Assembly (NCBI GenBank): GCA_000380225.1
Contig: KB904821.1
Coordinates: 2,676,956-2,740,955 of the forward strand
DNA length: 64,000 bases
Source: a filamentous cyanobacterium ESFC-1
Lineage (GTDB): Bacteria; Cyanobacteriota; Cyanobacteriia; Cyanobacteriales; Spirulinaceae
Direction of reading: 5' to 3'
In this document: positions 27,178 through 36,898 of the stretch, one piece after another
How positions within the stretch are numbered: position 1 is the first letter of the stretch
Layout of the letters: every line of letters starts with the position of its first letter
Translations under genes and position numbers: made by a program
The notes under the pieces: model-generated
The model's database searches: none
What the model saw: the letters and a program-made list of their open reading frames with translations, nothing else
What the model was told of the DNA's origin: nothing

Positions 27178-27351
27178 AGTAATTGTAAGATAATGTTGTT
27201 AGTTTTATACAACCTCGATCCCATAAATTCCAGTCAAGTTTGATTTTTCTGAAGTTAAGACCAGACTAAGACTGCCCATTTGAGCAATGAGATTAGAACA
27301 AGTTGAACGACAAAAACCCTCTGGCTGATTCTGACAAAACACCCCATCCTC

Positions 27352-27725
27352 TCAACCATCTAAACCTTGATATAAAGACGCGATCGCGAATGCGAGGTCA
27401 AGACTCTGAAGCCAGACGCGATCGCCTTCTTGATATACCATCATATCCCAAGTATTTGCCCCAGTACGACGACGACATTCCACTCGCTGACGATCTTGAG
27501 AAATAACAACATATTCTTCTAAAGCAACAATCTTGGCATAATCATCAAACTTAGTACTCAGGTCAAATCCTTGGGTACTGCCGTGACACACTTTAAATGG
27601 TGGGTTACGGCGGATAGCTAAATTGCAGTTATAGCTTAGGTTTTAGCCGCCTAACCCACCCTACGTTAAAGCCTCATTTTAGCTGTGTCACACCAGTACT
27701 CGGTGAAAGAACTTCAGCAATAAAC
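27352..27725 (-). pseudogene. Uma2 family fragment broken by a MITE-like element
   Basis: The C-terminal part of a Uma2-type nuclease-fold protein is open at 27352-27580 (GFDLSTKFDDYAKIVALEEY, then SQDRQRVECRRR). The preceding conserved block FIAEVLSPST is found at about 27694-27725 in the same orientation, separated by a 110-bp inverted-repeat element. A stop lies directly upstream of the FIAEVL block, so the N-terminal half is lost. No functional product is expected. Confidence 0.75.
27583..27692 (+). mobile_element. MITE-like element, copy 1
   Basis: Terminal inverted repeats GTGACACA / TGTGTCAC enclose a large inner palindrome with GGTGGGTTACGGCGG and CCGCCTAACCCACC. No coding capacity. 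It splits the Uma2 fragment; GTACT occurs on both flanks, which may be remains of a target duplication. Other copies are at 33749-33840 and 60511-60620. Confidence 0.8.
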
Positions 27726-27776
27726 TAATGAATAAGGTTGCGTAGGTTTGAAAAAATTTTGCATTACTGTTCACAC

Positions 27777-27833
27777 CCCCGGTTTCTGATTCGCTGAACC
27801 GCTAATTTCAGCGTTTTACCCTAGAAACCGGGG
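27777..27833. repeat. CCCCGGTTTCT palindrome, copy 1
   Basis: CCCCGGTTTCT (27777-27787) and AGAAACCGGGG (27823-27833) are inverted around a loop of 35 nt. The same arms occur at 53882-53946 and, as AGAACCCCGGT/ACCGGGGTTCT, after secA at 63716-63749. Confidence 0.8.
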
Positions 27834-27862
27834 TTCTTAAAACCCTGTAATTGAACCTAAAA

Positions 27863-27985
27863 ATTGTAAATTATACATTGTACATTGTACATTGTAAATT
27901 ATACATTGTACATTGTAAATTATACATTGTAAATTGTACATTATACATTGTAAATTGTACATTGTAAATTGTAAATTATACATTG
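27863..27985. repeat. ATTGTAA/ATTGTAC heptamer array
   Basis: Run of heptamers alternating ATTGTAC, ATTGTAA and ATTATAC between the palindromic repeat and the 3' end of the SNF2 helicase gene. Together with the MITE and palindrome it fills the whole spacer. Confidence 0.85.
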
Positions 27986-27989
27986 CTAA

Positions 27990-30900
27990 CTACTCCGTCA
28001 TTAAGCGCAACAACTGATCGGTAGACATCTTGCCACTCACCTCTGTCCCTTCCAGCAAACTATCCGCCAAATCCCGTTTATGGTGATGTAACTGCACAAT
28101 TTTCTCCTCAATTGTTCCCTTCGTCACCAAACGATAAATCGTAACCGGGCGTTGCTGTCCGAGGCGATGGGCGCGGTCTGAGGCTTGATCCTCCACGGCA
28201 GGATTCCACCAGGGGTCAGTATGAATAACGTAATCTGCGGCGGTGAGATTGAGTCCTGTACCGCCTGCTTTCAAAGAAATGAGAAAAACGTCCCCCTGGC
28301 CGCTTTGGAAGGCATTAACGCGCTTTTGGCGCTGTTTGGCGGGGGTACTACCGTCGAGGTATTGATAAGAGATGTGTTGTTCGTCGAGGTAATCGCGGAT
28401 AATGTGCAGATGATCGACGAATTGACTAAACACAAGGGCTTTGTGATTGTTTTCGAGCAGTTCTGCTAAAACTTCCCCAAATACCTCTAATTTTGCACTC
28501 GGTAAACTGCTTTCAGGCATCACCAAACGACTATTACAACAAGCCCGACGCAGTTTCATAATTTCTGCGAGGACTTGCAGGTGTTTGGTTCCGGCGGTTG
28601 CGTCACTGTCGGTTAAATTAGACAGCGCTTTTTGACGCAAAGCTTCATAAAACGCCGCTTCCGCTTGAGAAAGTTCTACAGAAAGGGTAATTTCGGTACG
28701 GGAGGGCAATTCTTCCAGGACTTGGGTTTTTGTGCGACGCAGTAGGAAGGGTTGGATTAGTTTTTTGAGTTGTTTTTTGGCTTGGGTATCTTGCTGGCGT
28801 TCGATGGGATTGGCAAAATTTTGGTTAAACTGTTCCCAAGAACCCAGTAAGCCGGGATTGATAAAGCGAAAGAGGTTCCACAGTTCCCCTAAATGGTTTT
28901 CGATGGGTGTTCCGGTGGTAATGAGTTTAAATTTGCCTTGCAGTTTCATGGCGGCTTGGGAACGTTTGGTGGCCATGTTTTTGATGGCTTGGGCTTCGTC
29001 AAGGACGATGGTTTGCCATTGGACTTTAGCCAACATTTCCGATACATCTTCTTGTTGCAACAAGCCATAACTGCATACAAACAGGTCGAAAGGTTGCAAT
29101 GCGTCGAGGGTGGAGGCGCGATCGCGACTGGTAAACTGGACAGGATTAAGGGTAGGGGCAAACTTCTGGGCTTCGCTAATCCAGTTACCACAAACAGAAG
29201 TCGGGGCAATAATCAGGATGGGGCCGTGGGGGGCTTGGGTGAGGATGAGGGCTAGGGCTTGCAGGGTTTTCCCTAAGCCCATTTGGTCGGCTAAACAAGC
29301 CCCCACTCCCCAATAAGCGAGACGAGACAGCCATTCAAAGCCTTCTTGTTGATAATCCCGCAATTCTGCTTGCAGCGTTGAAGGTATTTCCGGCTGTAAG
29401 TCCTTCATTTCCTTGATTTTGCGAACTTGGGCTTTCCAGTTTTGATCGGCTTTGAGATTGCCAATATCCGCGATCGCGTCTTCTAATACCAAAGAGGTGA
29501 GAGGATGAAACTGTAAACCTTTGCCTTTTTTGCTGCCAAAGTTCTTTAATTCATCCAAACGTTGGCGAAATTGCTGAGTTAAGGCGATAAACTGATTCTC
29601 GCCCACCGGGAGGAAGCGACTGGAGGTTTTTTCCAGCAATTCCATCAGATTTTGCAAATCGAGGACTAAATCTTCGTCGAGTTTCAACTCCCCACTGGCC
29701 TCAAACCAATCTTTTTGGCCTTTAATCTGCATTTGGAATTGTTTGAAGTCGGCTTGATGGCTAATCCGTAGTTTTTCCCCTTCGGGCCATTCGATAATGA
29801 CTTTTTTGCCTAATTCCTGAAGTTCGAGTAACAGTTGCAAACAGTCTTCTGGGTCTTCGATTAACCATTCCCCATCCTGGGAGTCGTAGCGGCTGAGGAT
29901 GGTTGAAGCGTCCATCACCTTATCCGCGAGTTTTTGTTCGGCTTCCAGGTTGCGGGTGGTTTGCAGACGTTCCCCTCCTATCTCTGCAATGACCGTTGAA
30001 CCCCCTTTCCCCGGACGGTAATAAGACCCCACTTCCCCAAAAGGACGACACAACAGGGCGACTTTTAAGCCCTCTCCTGCGGGGAGGAGATGGACGTGGG
30101 GTTGGGACTTGGCGGGTACTTCTCTGGCTGTCTCTAAACCGCCCCCAATATCGGAGTGAACGGTAACAATGGGGGAAACCCCACTAATGGCGGCTAAGAC
30201 CTGTTCTGAGGCGTTTGCAGGCACTTCCAGGCGATTGCGCGAACCGAGTATCATGGCGATGCGTTGATGTTCGGGGGTAATTTCAACGACTTTGAGTTTG
30301 GTGGGGGTTTCTTTGACAATGATAATTCCTTGGTCGGTGTTGATTTTGGGGGAAAATTCTAAAGTTAATCGTTCTCCATTTTTCTTAACAATGAGTTCGG
30401 GTTCTCCGGTGACAATATCAACGCGGGTGGTGGGGGAATCTTCCCAAAATACTAAGGGATGACCCACTAAAGCCAAAATCGCGCGATCGCCCCAAATATA
30501 CTCATAGCCTTTGTAATAATAACGAGAGGATGAAGTGGTTTCAATATAACTACACACTCTCATATCTTGAGGTGTTAGAAAGTCAAATTGACTGGGGTTA
30601 CTGCCTAGTCTTTTGATACCAATAACCCGACCTTTACTCCAAGTTCCTTTTTTGTTAATCTTTTGTTCGCGGGCTTGGAGTTCGACACTTTTGCCTTCTA
30701 ATTCGATAAACCAAGCTAAACGTTTTTCGGTGACTTCTGTTGTGGTTTTGGCGTTTTTATTTTGTAAATTGGCTAGGGCTTGTAAAGATATTTCCCAATC
30801 ATTTTTAGGTTGAATTAAATTTGCGAGGGTGAGGCGATTCTTTGGGGAATCCAGGGCTTCAATAACACTCTCATCTGCTTGTAAGCGACAAACTAATTCT

Positions 30901-32195
30901 GCCGCTTCTGTCCCTAGCCAATAATATCCGGCGACTTCGGCTTTCTCTGCCAGATGATTCAAGAAATCTACGGTTAAATATCGCGCTTCTTCTGGGTCTA
31001 CCCAATACAAACATAAAGAACAGCATAAAATCTCGATGCTGTTGTAACCATAATCTTCTGTAATATTAGCGAGTTTAAACCACTCTTTCAGTCCAATATT
31101 GCCTTGTTGGAATTGAGCCAGTTTTTCGAGCCAAACGTAAGTATAACTCAAGGCATGATCGGCACTAATAATCGCTTTGGCATACTTTTCAATTTCTTTT
31201 AACCTGGCGGTCGAACCGTCTTTTAATAAAGCAAAGATAAAGAAGATTCCAGCAAAGTTATGAAAAAAGTCTTGCTTGTTCCCCGTTATCTTTCTCAAGG
31301 CTTTGAGGGCTTGGGTGTAATGAGAAATTGCCCTGTCATTATCTCCTTCTAGAAAAGCCAGCCAACCCCAAAACATCTGAGACAGTTGAGACATTTCAGC
31401 CGAAACCTTCTGAAGCTGAACTTTTGCTTCCTCGAAATTGTCCCGCACAATCAATTGTTCGATCAGCAACAACTGTAGATCTTCGATACAGTTTTCGTTT
31501 GGTTTGTTTGCTTCTGCGAGTAATAAGGCAAATGCTTCTTCTTCTGAAGTCAACTCACTGATAGACTTACCCAAGATATAATAAAGCCCCATGTCGTATA
31601 AATCTTGGGGAAGCCGATTAAACCAATAGGGATCGAAAGGATTAGTAAAAATAAGACGACACAAATCGTCAATAGAAACGGGTTCGGGAAAATAAAATGA
31701 AGATTGATAATCCGCTAACTGTTCCGCGATAAATTTCATATCTTGGCGATAAACCCCGATGCGAACTTCCCGAACTAACTGGTCAATATTGTCAAACTTT
31801 TTCCGACAGCGATCGCCATAACCTACTTGCGAAATTGGTAAAATATCTTCAACGACTGCTACCATCTTTTCCCATTCTCCGGCGAGAATTGCATCTCGCG
31901 TGGCAATTTCAGTAATTAAAGAATGGCACAGTAAATCGCGATCCGATTCATCTAAAATCATCTCTTTTTCTATCAAATCATCGAGATGAGGTTTTAAGGT
32001 CGCAGCGTGAAATGCTTTGCCATTTTCTTGTTTGAGTCCCAAAGCATTAACACATTTCAAAAACTCGCTGCGACTCACGGCTTCGTAAATTACGGACAAC
32101 AGCCGCATTATTTGTTTGGGGATAAACGGCAATTCCTGATAGGTTTGGGTGAGTTTTTGGCGCAGTTCGGTACTGTTGGAGAGGAAAGCAGACAT
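27990..32195 (-). CDS. SNF2 family DEAD/DEAH helicase
   Basis: A 1401-residue protein. The first ~900 residues are helical and variable, including an SNF2-associated beta-rich section. The C-terminal ~480 residues are a Swi2/Snf2 ATPase with ADQMGLGKTLQALALIL (Walker A), IVLDEAQAIKN (Walker B, DEAQ form), the TTGTPIENHLGELWNLF motif, VFSQF and SLKAGGTGLNLTAADYV, ending with AHRLGQQRPVTIYRLV. It probably translocates on DNA to remodel protein-DNA complexes. Homologs of this size occur widely in cyanobacteria as single genes; no defence partner genes are adjacent. Confidence 0.92.
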   Translation of the reverse strand: MSAFLSNSTELRQKLTQTYQELPFIPKQIMRLLSVIYEAVSRSEFLKCVNALGLKQENGKAFHAATLKPHLDDLIEKEMILDESDRDLLCHSLITEIATRDAILAGEWEKMVAVVEDILPISQVGYGDRCRKKFDNIDQLVREVRIGVYRQDMKFIAEQLADYQSSFYFPEPVSIDDLCRLIFTNPFDPYWFNRLPQDLYDMGLYYILGKSISELTSEEEAFALLLAEANKPNENCIEDLQLLLIEQLIVRDNFEEAKVQLQKVSAEMSQLSQMFWGWLAFLEGDNDRAISHYTQALKALRKITGNKQDFFHNFAGIFFIFALLKDGSTARLKEIEKYAKAIISADHALSYTYVWLEKLAQFQQGNIGLKEWFKLANITEDYGYNSIEILCCSLCLYWVDPEEARYLTVDFLNHLAEKAEVAGYYWLGTEAAELVCRLQADESVIEALDSPKNRLTLANLIQPKNDWEISLQALANLQNKNAKTTTEVTEKRLAWFIELEGKSVELQAREQKINKKGTWSKGRVIGIKRLGSNPSQFDFLTPQDMRVCSYIETTSSSRYYYKGYEYIWGDRAILALVGHPLVFWEDSPTTRVDIVTGEPELIVKKNGERLTLEFSPKINTDQGIIIVKETPTKLKVVEITPEHQRIAMILGSRNRLEVPANASEQVLAAISGVSPIVTVHSDIGGGLETAREVPAKSQPHVHLLPAGEGLKVALLCRPFGEVGSYYRPGKGGSTVIAEIGGERLQTTRNLEAEQKLADKVMDASTILSRYDSQDGEWLIEDPEDCLQLLLELQELGKKVIIEWPEGEKLRISHQADFKQFQMQIKGQKDWFEASGELKLDEDLVLDLQNLMELLEKTSSRFLPVGENQFIALTQQFRQRLDELKNFGSKKGKGLQFHPLTSLVLEDAIADIGNLKADQNWKAQVRKIKEMKDLQPEIPSTLQAELRDYQQEGFEWLSRLAYWGVGACLADQMGLGKTLQALALILTQAPHGPILIIAPTSVCGNWISEAQKFAPTLNPVQFTSRDRASTLDALQPFDLFVCSYGLLQQEDVSEMLAKVQWQTIVLDEAQAIKNMATKRSQAAMKLQGKFKLITTGTPIENHLGELWNLFRFINPGLLGSWEQFNQNFANPIERQQDTQAKKQLKKLIQPFLLRRTKTQVLEELPSRTEITLSVELSQAEAAFYEALRQKALSNLTDSDATAGTKHLQVLAEIMKLRRACCNSRLVMPESSLPSAKLEVFGEVLAELLENNHKALVFSQFVDHLHIIRDYLDEQHISYQYLDGSTPAKQRQKRVNAFQSGQGDVFLISLKAGGTGLNLTAADYVIHTDPWWNPAVEDQASDRAHRLGQQRPVTIYRLVTKGTIEEKIVQLHHHKRDLADSLLEGTEVSGKMSTDQLLRLMTE

Positions 32196-32277
32196 GGCAA
32201 TACAGCAAGTATAATATTGTTATATTACAGCAAGTTTTGACTCAGAAACCCAATAGAGTAAAGATGTTGTCGTTGTC

Positions 32278-33165
32278 TCAAATCAAGAATGTTAAAACCA
32301 CAGGTAAGGTCAAAAGACTCAAGAGAGTAGAAGCGACAATGGTTTTAGCGACACGGGTAGCATCACCACCAAATTCTGTGGCAAAAACTAAGGAATTAAC
32401 CGCAGTTGGCATAGAGGCTTGCAGCACAAAAACTTGGCTTTCAAGGGATTCGAGTTGTAATAATAGCGTAATACCAAAGGCGATCGCGGGGGCCAGAATC
32501 AAGCGCAAACTACAGGCAAATAACTCATAACGACCCAAAGAAAAGCGGGTTTGAGCTAAATACATCCCTAAAAGTAGTAAAACGAGGGGAATTGTGGCTT
32601 CACCGAGCATTTCAATCCCTTCCCCTAACCGTAGAGGCAGTTTAACCTTGAGTAAGCGTAGAATCAGCCCGGTCAGCGTTGCCCAAAAAATCGGGAGTCT
32701 GAGGGTGAGTTTTAGCCCGGTTTTCCAGCCTTGACCCCGTAGAAGGGCAGGGGCAAAACTACCGATAAATATACCAGAAGCGACGAGATACGCGATCGCG
32801 AGGGCAAATCCCCCATCCCCTAGAGTAAAGGCGACCAAGGGCAACCCCAAGTTACCATTGTTGGCAAATAAGGTGGTGGCAATCAGGCTTTTTTCGGTGT
32901 TGGGATGGAGGTGGAAACCCCAACTTAAACCCCGAACCAGTAGATACAAAATCAAGGTCACAATCGCGAAAGCCAGAATGATTTTCAGCGCACTGGCAAC
33001 CGATAAGGTACTGCGATACAGATTACCGCCAATTAAAGCCGGAGAAAGGGCATAAATCGCCAGTTTCGATAAAGTTTGGCGATCGAGAGTCAGAAACCGC
33101 CCTAATAAAAAACCAATCAGGATAATTAAACTAACCGGGGCGATCGCGGGGAGAAAAACAGTCAT
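32278..33165 (-). CDS. AEC family transporter
   Basis: A 295-residue integral membrane protein with about ten hydrophobic segments, of the auxin-efflux-carrier/malonate permease (AEC) family. It begins MTVFLPAIAPVSLIILIGFL and has the internal repeat typical of the family (VLLLLGMYLAQTRF in the middle). Full family length. Substrate is unknown; an organic anion is usual. It stands alone. Confidence 0.85.
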   Translation of the reverse strand: MTVFLPAIAPVSLIILIGFLLGRFLTLDRQTLSKLAIYALSPALIGGNLYRSTLSVASALKIILAFAIVTLILYLLVRGLSWGFHLHPNTEKSLIATTLFANNGNLGLPLVAFTLGDGGFALAIAYLVASGIFIGSFAPALLRGQGWKTGLKLTLRLPIFWATLTGLILRLLKVKLPLRLGEGIEMLGEATIPLVLLLLGMYLAQTRFSLGRYELFACSLRLILAPAIAFGITLLLQLESLESQVFVLQASMPTAVNSLVFATEFGGDATRVAKTIVASTLLSLLTLPVVLTFLI

Positions 33166-33390
33166 TTACATTTCTAGGGTATTGGTTTTTTTGAGTCAAA
33201 CTGCATAAAGCGGCAAACCCCCATGATGCCTTGGTTTTCCCCGTCGCTCATAGTATAACAAACCCCAAATTTTATAAAACTTAACATAACTCTGCATAAA
33301 ATCTACCACCAAAAGCAGAGAACCCTATAGGGCCAGTGCCGCTTAACTGCTGCCTTGGTGCCATTGCTGAATATTGAATCTGAAACCCCT

Positions 33391-33540
33391 ATGCGATTAA
33401 CGATTTTGCTGTTGTCTTTCTCTGTAACAATTTCTACTCTGATTCGTTCAGTCCCATTGGTTTCTGTTCCGGTGGTGCAACATTTAGAAAGTCATCAGTC
33501 CGAAGCTAAAGACCCGATTGTACCGCCGTACAGTTCTTGA
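33391..33540 (+). CDS. Small putative secreted peptide
   Basis: A 49-codon ORF from the ATG at 33391: MRLTILLLSFSVTISTLIRS is a hydrophobic signal-like start followed by a short polar tail ending PPYSS. A frame with a GTG at 33355 would be longer. A stem TGAGGC/GCCTCA at 33554-33578 follows the stop, then a T-run. No family recognised; could be spurious. Confidence 0.35.
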   Translation: MRLTILLLSFSVTISTLIRSVPLVSVPVVQHLESHQSEAKDPIVPPYSS

Positions 33541-33553
33541 TTGAGCGCTCGAT

Positions 33554-33593
33554 TGAGGCCTTATTGATCAGCGCCTCAGTGGAACGTTTTTCC
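33554..33593 (+). terminator. Possible terminator hairpin
   Basis: TGAGGC (33554-33559) pairs with GCCTCA (33573-33578), followed by GTGGAACG and five Ts. The stem is short and the loop 13 nt, so this is a weak candidate for ending the small secreted-peptide transcript. Confidence 0.35.
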
Positions 33594-33748
33594 GAGAGTT
33601 TACTGGTTTTTGTTATTGGTTATTTGTTATTGGTTATTTGTTCTTGTTTTGAGAGGGGGTGTTGTTCCCCAGCAAAGAAGGTCTGCAAATTTGGGGGAGG
33701 AGGGGGAAGAAAAAAACTGTGCTTTCATCTTCAAGTTGGTGATTAAGT

Positions 33749-33840
33749 CGTGACACATCTTAAATGGTGGGTTACGGCGGAGAGCTAGATTACCGTCATA
33801 GCATGAGTTTTAGCCGCCTAACCTACCCTACGCGCTAAAA
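33749..33840 (+). mobile_element. MITE-like element, copy 2 (3' truncated)
   Basis: Same orientation as copy 1: CGTGACACATCTTAAATGG, then GGTGGGTTACGGCGG and CCGCCTAACCTACCCTACG. The distal terminal repeat is missing and the sequence departs after CGCGCTAAAA. It lies 32 bp from the stop of the GDSL gene. Confidence 0.75.
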
Positions 33841-33872
33841 ATTACACCTTGACGGGATGCCCCAGACCTCCC

Positions 33873-34985
33873 TTATAAACGCCTTTGTCGGCGTAATACT
33901 CCACCCACGCAACTCAAGCCCACCGCAACAAAGCCGAGGAGGGGATAGCCTTCAGGGACTCGTTCGGGAACGGGTTTGGGTTTGGAGAATTCTTCAGTCA
34001 GACTCGCGAGGGCATAGTTGGCGGTAATTTCATGGCCGCGGGTGGTGGGGTGGGTATTGTCCCAAAAGAAATATTCGGCTTGCTGAGTGGGATTGATGGC
34101 ACACATCCCCGAAAAGATGCAAGGATCGGTCACGTTACTAAAGCCGAAGTTGGCTGGATTGCCAATCACTTCGTTGAAGGCTGCATTGACATCAAATTCA
34201 GCAATGGTTACTTCAGAACCGAGTTGCGATCGCAAACTAGCGACCGATTGCGATAATTGTTGATTGTGCGATCGCGTTAATTGGTTTAAGCGTTGGGAAA
34301 TATCTGTATCCGTCGGCGCGATCGCTGAGGAGTTATGACCCTTGGGGTCTTGTAGATTGTCCTGATCGTAACCCAAAGCCAAGGGCGTTTTTCCTAAATC
34401 GGGTAAATTCGCCACTAGGAAGTTTTTAGCGCCTAAGTTGGCTAAATTGGTAATAGTATTTTCGAGATTGCCAATGGGGATTTCTGGACTCGCGTAAGGA
34501 TCGAAATTACTCTCAGTGGGCAGATAGTCATTGGCCCCGGCCCAAAGAATATGTAAACCATTGGGATCGAGGGGAACTCCGGCGTTGGATAAAGAACCAA
34601 AAGCCTGGACTTGTTGTTGCAAGCCTGGAAACTGCGAGCTAATGGTGTTGTCTGTTCCGGTGGTTGCCCCGCCAAATGCGAAGTTAATGCCGTTATTTGG
34701 TGGATTTCCCTGAGATACGCTGACCGAGGGGGTCAGACTGGATAGTCCTAAGTCTCTGGCGAGGTAGTCAATCCAAACATCGCCGTTGCTAAAGCGACCC
34801 TGCTGATAAGGAGTTGGGGGAAACATACCTTGAGTAGCTTGGAAGACATTTCCTGTATCTGAGAGACTATCGCCAAATACATAAATGTTACTAAAGCGAT
34901 TGGTTAAACCCATCGCTTGCACCCGGTAAGGTACTGCCACCACAAGAGTCACAATCCCTATCATTATTGATAATTTATGTAACAT
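33873..34985 (-). CDS. SGNH/GDSL esterase with PEP-CTERM-like tail
   Basis: A 370-residue exported hydrolase. A signal peptide covers about 1-24. YVFGDSLSDTGN is the block I nucleophile motif, LWAGANDY the block III Asn, and DNTHPTTRGH the catalytic Asp-His block V. The C-terminus has a Pro-Glu segment, a hydrophobic helix (LLGFVAVGLSCVGGVL) and RRQRRL, as in PEP-CTERM sorting signals. Likely a lipid or ester hydrolase anchored for surface sorting. Confidence 0.88.
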   Translation of the reverse strand: MLHKLSIMIGIVTLVVAVPYRVQAMGLTNRFSNIYVFGDSLSDTGNVFQATQGMFPPTPYQQGRFSNGDVWIDYLARDLGLSSLTPSVSVSQGNPPNNGINFAFGGATTGTDNTISSQFPGLQQQVQAFGSLSNAGVPLDPNGLHILWAGANDYLPTESNFDPYASPEIPIGNLENTITNLANLGAKNFLVANLPDLGKTPLALGYDQDNLQDPKGHNSSAIAPTDTDISQRLNQLTRSHNQQLSQSVASLRSQLGSEVTIAEFDVNAAFNEVIGNPANFGFSNVTDPCIFSGMCAINPTQQAEYFFWDNTHPTTRGHEITANYALASLTEEFSKPKPVPERVPEGYPLLGFVAVGLSCVGGVLRRQRRL

Positions 34986-35178
34986 TCTATTGATAAATTG
35001 GTAAACTTATGAGTTCTTCTACTTTCTAGTGTTGCGTGTATTTACGGCTGTTTACTCCCTACAACGACAGAAATTCTCTTTCCAACAAAAAATCGAGAAA
35101 AAGAGAGATGGGTACATCTTGGCGGATAATGAAAGGCAAAGATGGTTAGGAAGTAAGACTTTAGAAGGAGAGAGATTT

Positions 35179-36837
35179 ATGGGAAAACTCAGAGGTTTGG
35201 GTGTGAGTTTGGGGGTCACGTTAACCGTATTTACCGCAGGCCAAGGCGCGATCGCGGCGGAAACCGTAATTCTGAAGTATGGTCAAACTCAACAAGCCCT
35301 CGCGATCGCCGATTTAGAAACGCTGGCGGCAACGGGAGAAATCTCGGAAAATCTGAACAATCTGGCCATGGTGTTGTCTCCTGAGCAAAAGCAACAAATC
35401 GCAAACGCTCTACAAACTCAAGTTGAGGTAGATTCCGTAATTATACGCAATTTTCTCGATACTGTCATGGGGCGGCGTTTATTAGGGGCGATCGCGGCCT
35501 TAACCCCCGAAGAAGATATCATTCAATTCTTTAAACTGCGTCGAGCTATAACTCAAAGCGCCCGTAACCCCGAAGGTTTGTCCCTGTTAGGCATTCTCGC
35601 GGCGTACCCAGACCCCCAAATCGAAATCGACCTCGAAAACGCCTTTCTCGTCGCTCAAAACTTTAATCAAGACTTTTGGCGCACCCAAGCCTTTATGGCC
35701 CGTATTGCCCCCCAACTGACCCCCAATCGTCCCGACCTCGATTTACCCTTCGACCCCACCCAACCGGGAAACGCGAGAGTGCGCGTCCAAAGCTTGATTT
35801 TAAGAGACCGAGAGCGCGATCGCGCCATTCCCCTCGACCTCTACACCTCCAACGCCATAACCCCCACAAAGCCCGTTATTATCTTCTCCCACGGCTTATT
35901 CTCCGTCAACGAGGAAATGCGCTACCTCGCCCAACACCTAGCCTCTCACGGCTATCTCGTCGCCGTCCCCGAACATCCCGGCAGCAACGGCAGTTACTTA
36001 GAGCAGTTTTTTCAACCCCAAAACGCCCTCACCGCCCTTTTTGAACAAGTAGACATCCTCCAACCCGAAGAATTTTTACAGCGTCCCCAGGACTTGAGTT
36101 TTGTCCTCGATTACCTCGAAACCTTAAACCAAAGCCGCAATCCCCTCCAAGGCAAAATCGCCACCAACAACGCTTTAGTCTTGGGTTATTCCCTGGGGGG
36201 TGCAACCGCCTTAAGTCTCGCTGGCGGCACAATGCAGCTTGATTATCTCAAAGAATGGTGTCCTCAACGGGAAACCCTCGCTTCTAACTTAGGACTGTTG
36301 GCCCAATGTCAGGCCGCCGGATTGCCCCAAAATGAATATAACCTGCGCGATGAAAGAGTCAAAGGCGCGATCGCCCTCTCTCCCGTCACCTCCCTCTTAT
36401 TTGGCGATACCGGACTGGGCAGCATCGACATTCCCACCCTCATCGTCGCCGGGTCTGCCGACAAAACCACCCCCGCCCTCCCCGAACAAATCCAAGCCTT
36501 TCAACAACTCTCTCAACCCAAATGGTTAGCCGGAATTATTGGCGGCACACACCTCAGCTACAAAGACCCCATTACCACCACCGACCAAGCCGGACAACCG
36601 GACACCCTTTATTCTGGCGGTGAAGTGGTAGACACCCAAGCCTGGGAAGTTCGCAACTATACCCGCGCCTTAACCCTCGCCATGGCCGCTCAACTCACCC
36701 CAGAGCGCGATCGTTACAGCATCTTCCTGACTCCAGAATACGCTCAATTCGTCTCCACCAACCGCCTCCCCCTGCGTCTGGTGCGCCAACTCCCCGATAA
36801 TCAGGGGTTGAAACACGCCGAGAGGGGCTTGAATTGA
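35179..36837 (+). CDS. Secreted alpha/beta hydrolase (DUF1400 type)
   Basis: A 552-residue exported hydrolase. The ATG at 35179 is chosen because GGAGAG lies 7 bp upstream and the signal peptide (LRGLGVSLGVTLTVFTAG) starts there; an in-frame start at 35029 adds 50 unlikely residues. An N-terminal DUF1400-like part (ETVILKYGQTQQALAIADLE) precedes the alpha/beta hydrolase with FSHGLFSVNEEM, the nucleophile elbow LGYSLGGAT and GGTHLSYKDP near the end, supplying the His. Such proteins are common in cyanobacteria; substrate unknown. Confidence 0.85.
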   Translation: MGKLRGLGVSLGVTLTVFTAGQGAIAAETVILKYGQTQQALAIADLETLAATGEISENLNNLAMVLSPEQKQQIANALQTQVEVDSVIIRNFLDTVMGRRLLGAIAALTPEEDIIQFFKLRRAITQSARNPEGLSLLGILAAYPDPQIEIDLENAFLVAQNFNQDFWRTQAFMARIAPQLTPNRPDLDLPFDPTQPGNARVRVQSLILRDRERDRAIPLDLYTSNAITPTKPVIIFSHGLFSVNEEMRYLAQHLASHGYLVAVPEHPGSNGSYLEQFFQPQNALTALFEQVDILQPEEFLQRPQDLSFVLDYLETLNQSRNPLQGKIATNNALVLGYSLGGATALSLAGGTMQLDYLKEWCPQRETLASNLGLLAQCQAAGLPQNEYNLRDERVKGAIALSPVTSLLFGDTGLGSIDIPTLIVAGSADKTTPALPEQIQAFQQLSQPKWLAGIIGGTHLSYKDPITTTDQAGQPDTLYSGGEVVDTQAWEVRNYTRALTLAMAAQLTPERDRYSIFLTPEYAQFVSTNRLPLRLVRQLPDNQGLKHAERGLN

Positions 36838-36898
36838 GGCGGTGTCCTAACTGCTTTAGCGGTTGGTTTTTGAACGGAATTGCGGCGATAGTAATACT

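Larger units (their letters stand above)
33541..33872. other. Gene-free spacer with repeats
   Basis: 332 bp between the small peptide and the GDSL gene. It holds the hairpin at 33554, TTATTGG/TTATTTG repeats at about 33608-33645, a purine-rich stretch (GGGGGAGGAGGGGGAAGAAA) at about 33690, and a truncated MITE-like copy. Confidence 0.7.

Noticed and set aside
27303..27506. 67-codon plus-strand ORF
   Set aside because: Lies opposite the recognisable Uma2 fragment, which explains the open frame.
27856..27990. ATTGTAC repeats considered as a CRISPR array
   Set aside because: Units are 7 bp and contiguous, with no spacers.
30058..30105. GCCCTCTCCTGCGGGGAGGA-like sequence inside the SNF2 helicase gene, resembling the dispersed hairpin repeat
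   Set aside because: The encoded HVHLLPAGEGLK fits the surrounding protein and looks native to this helicase family; the similarity to the repeat is partial.
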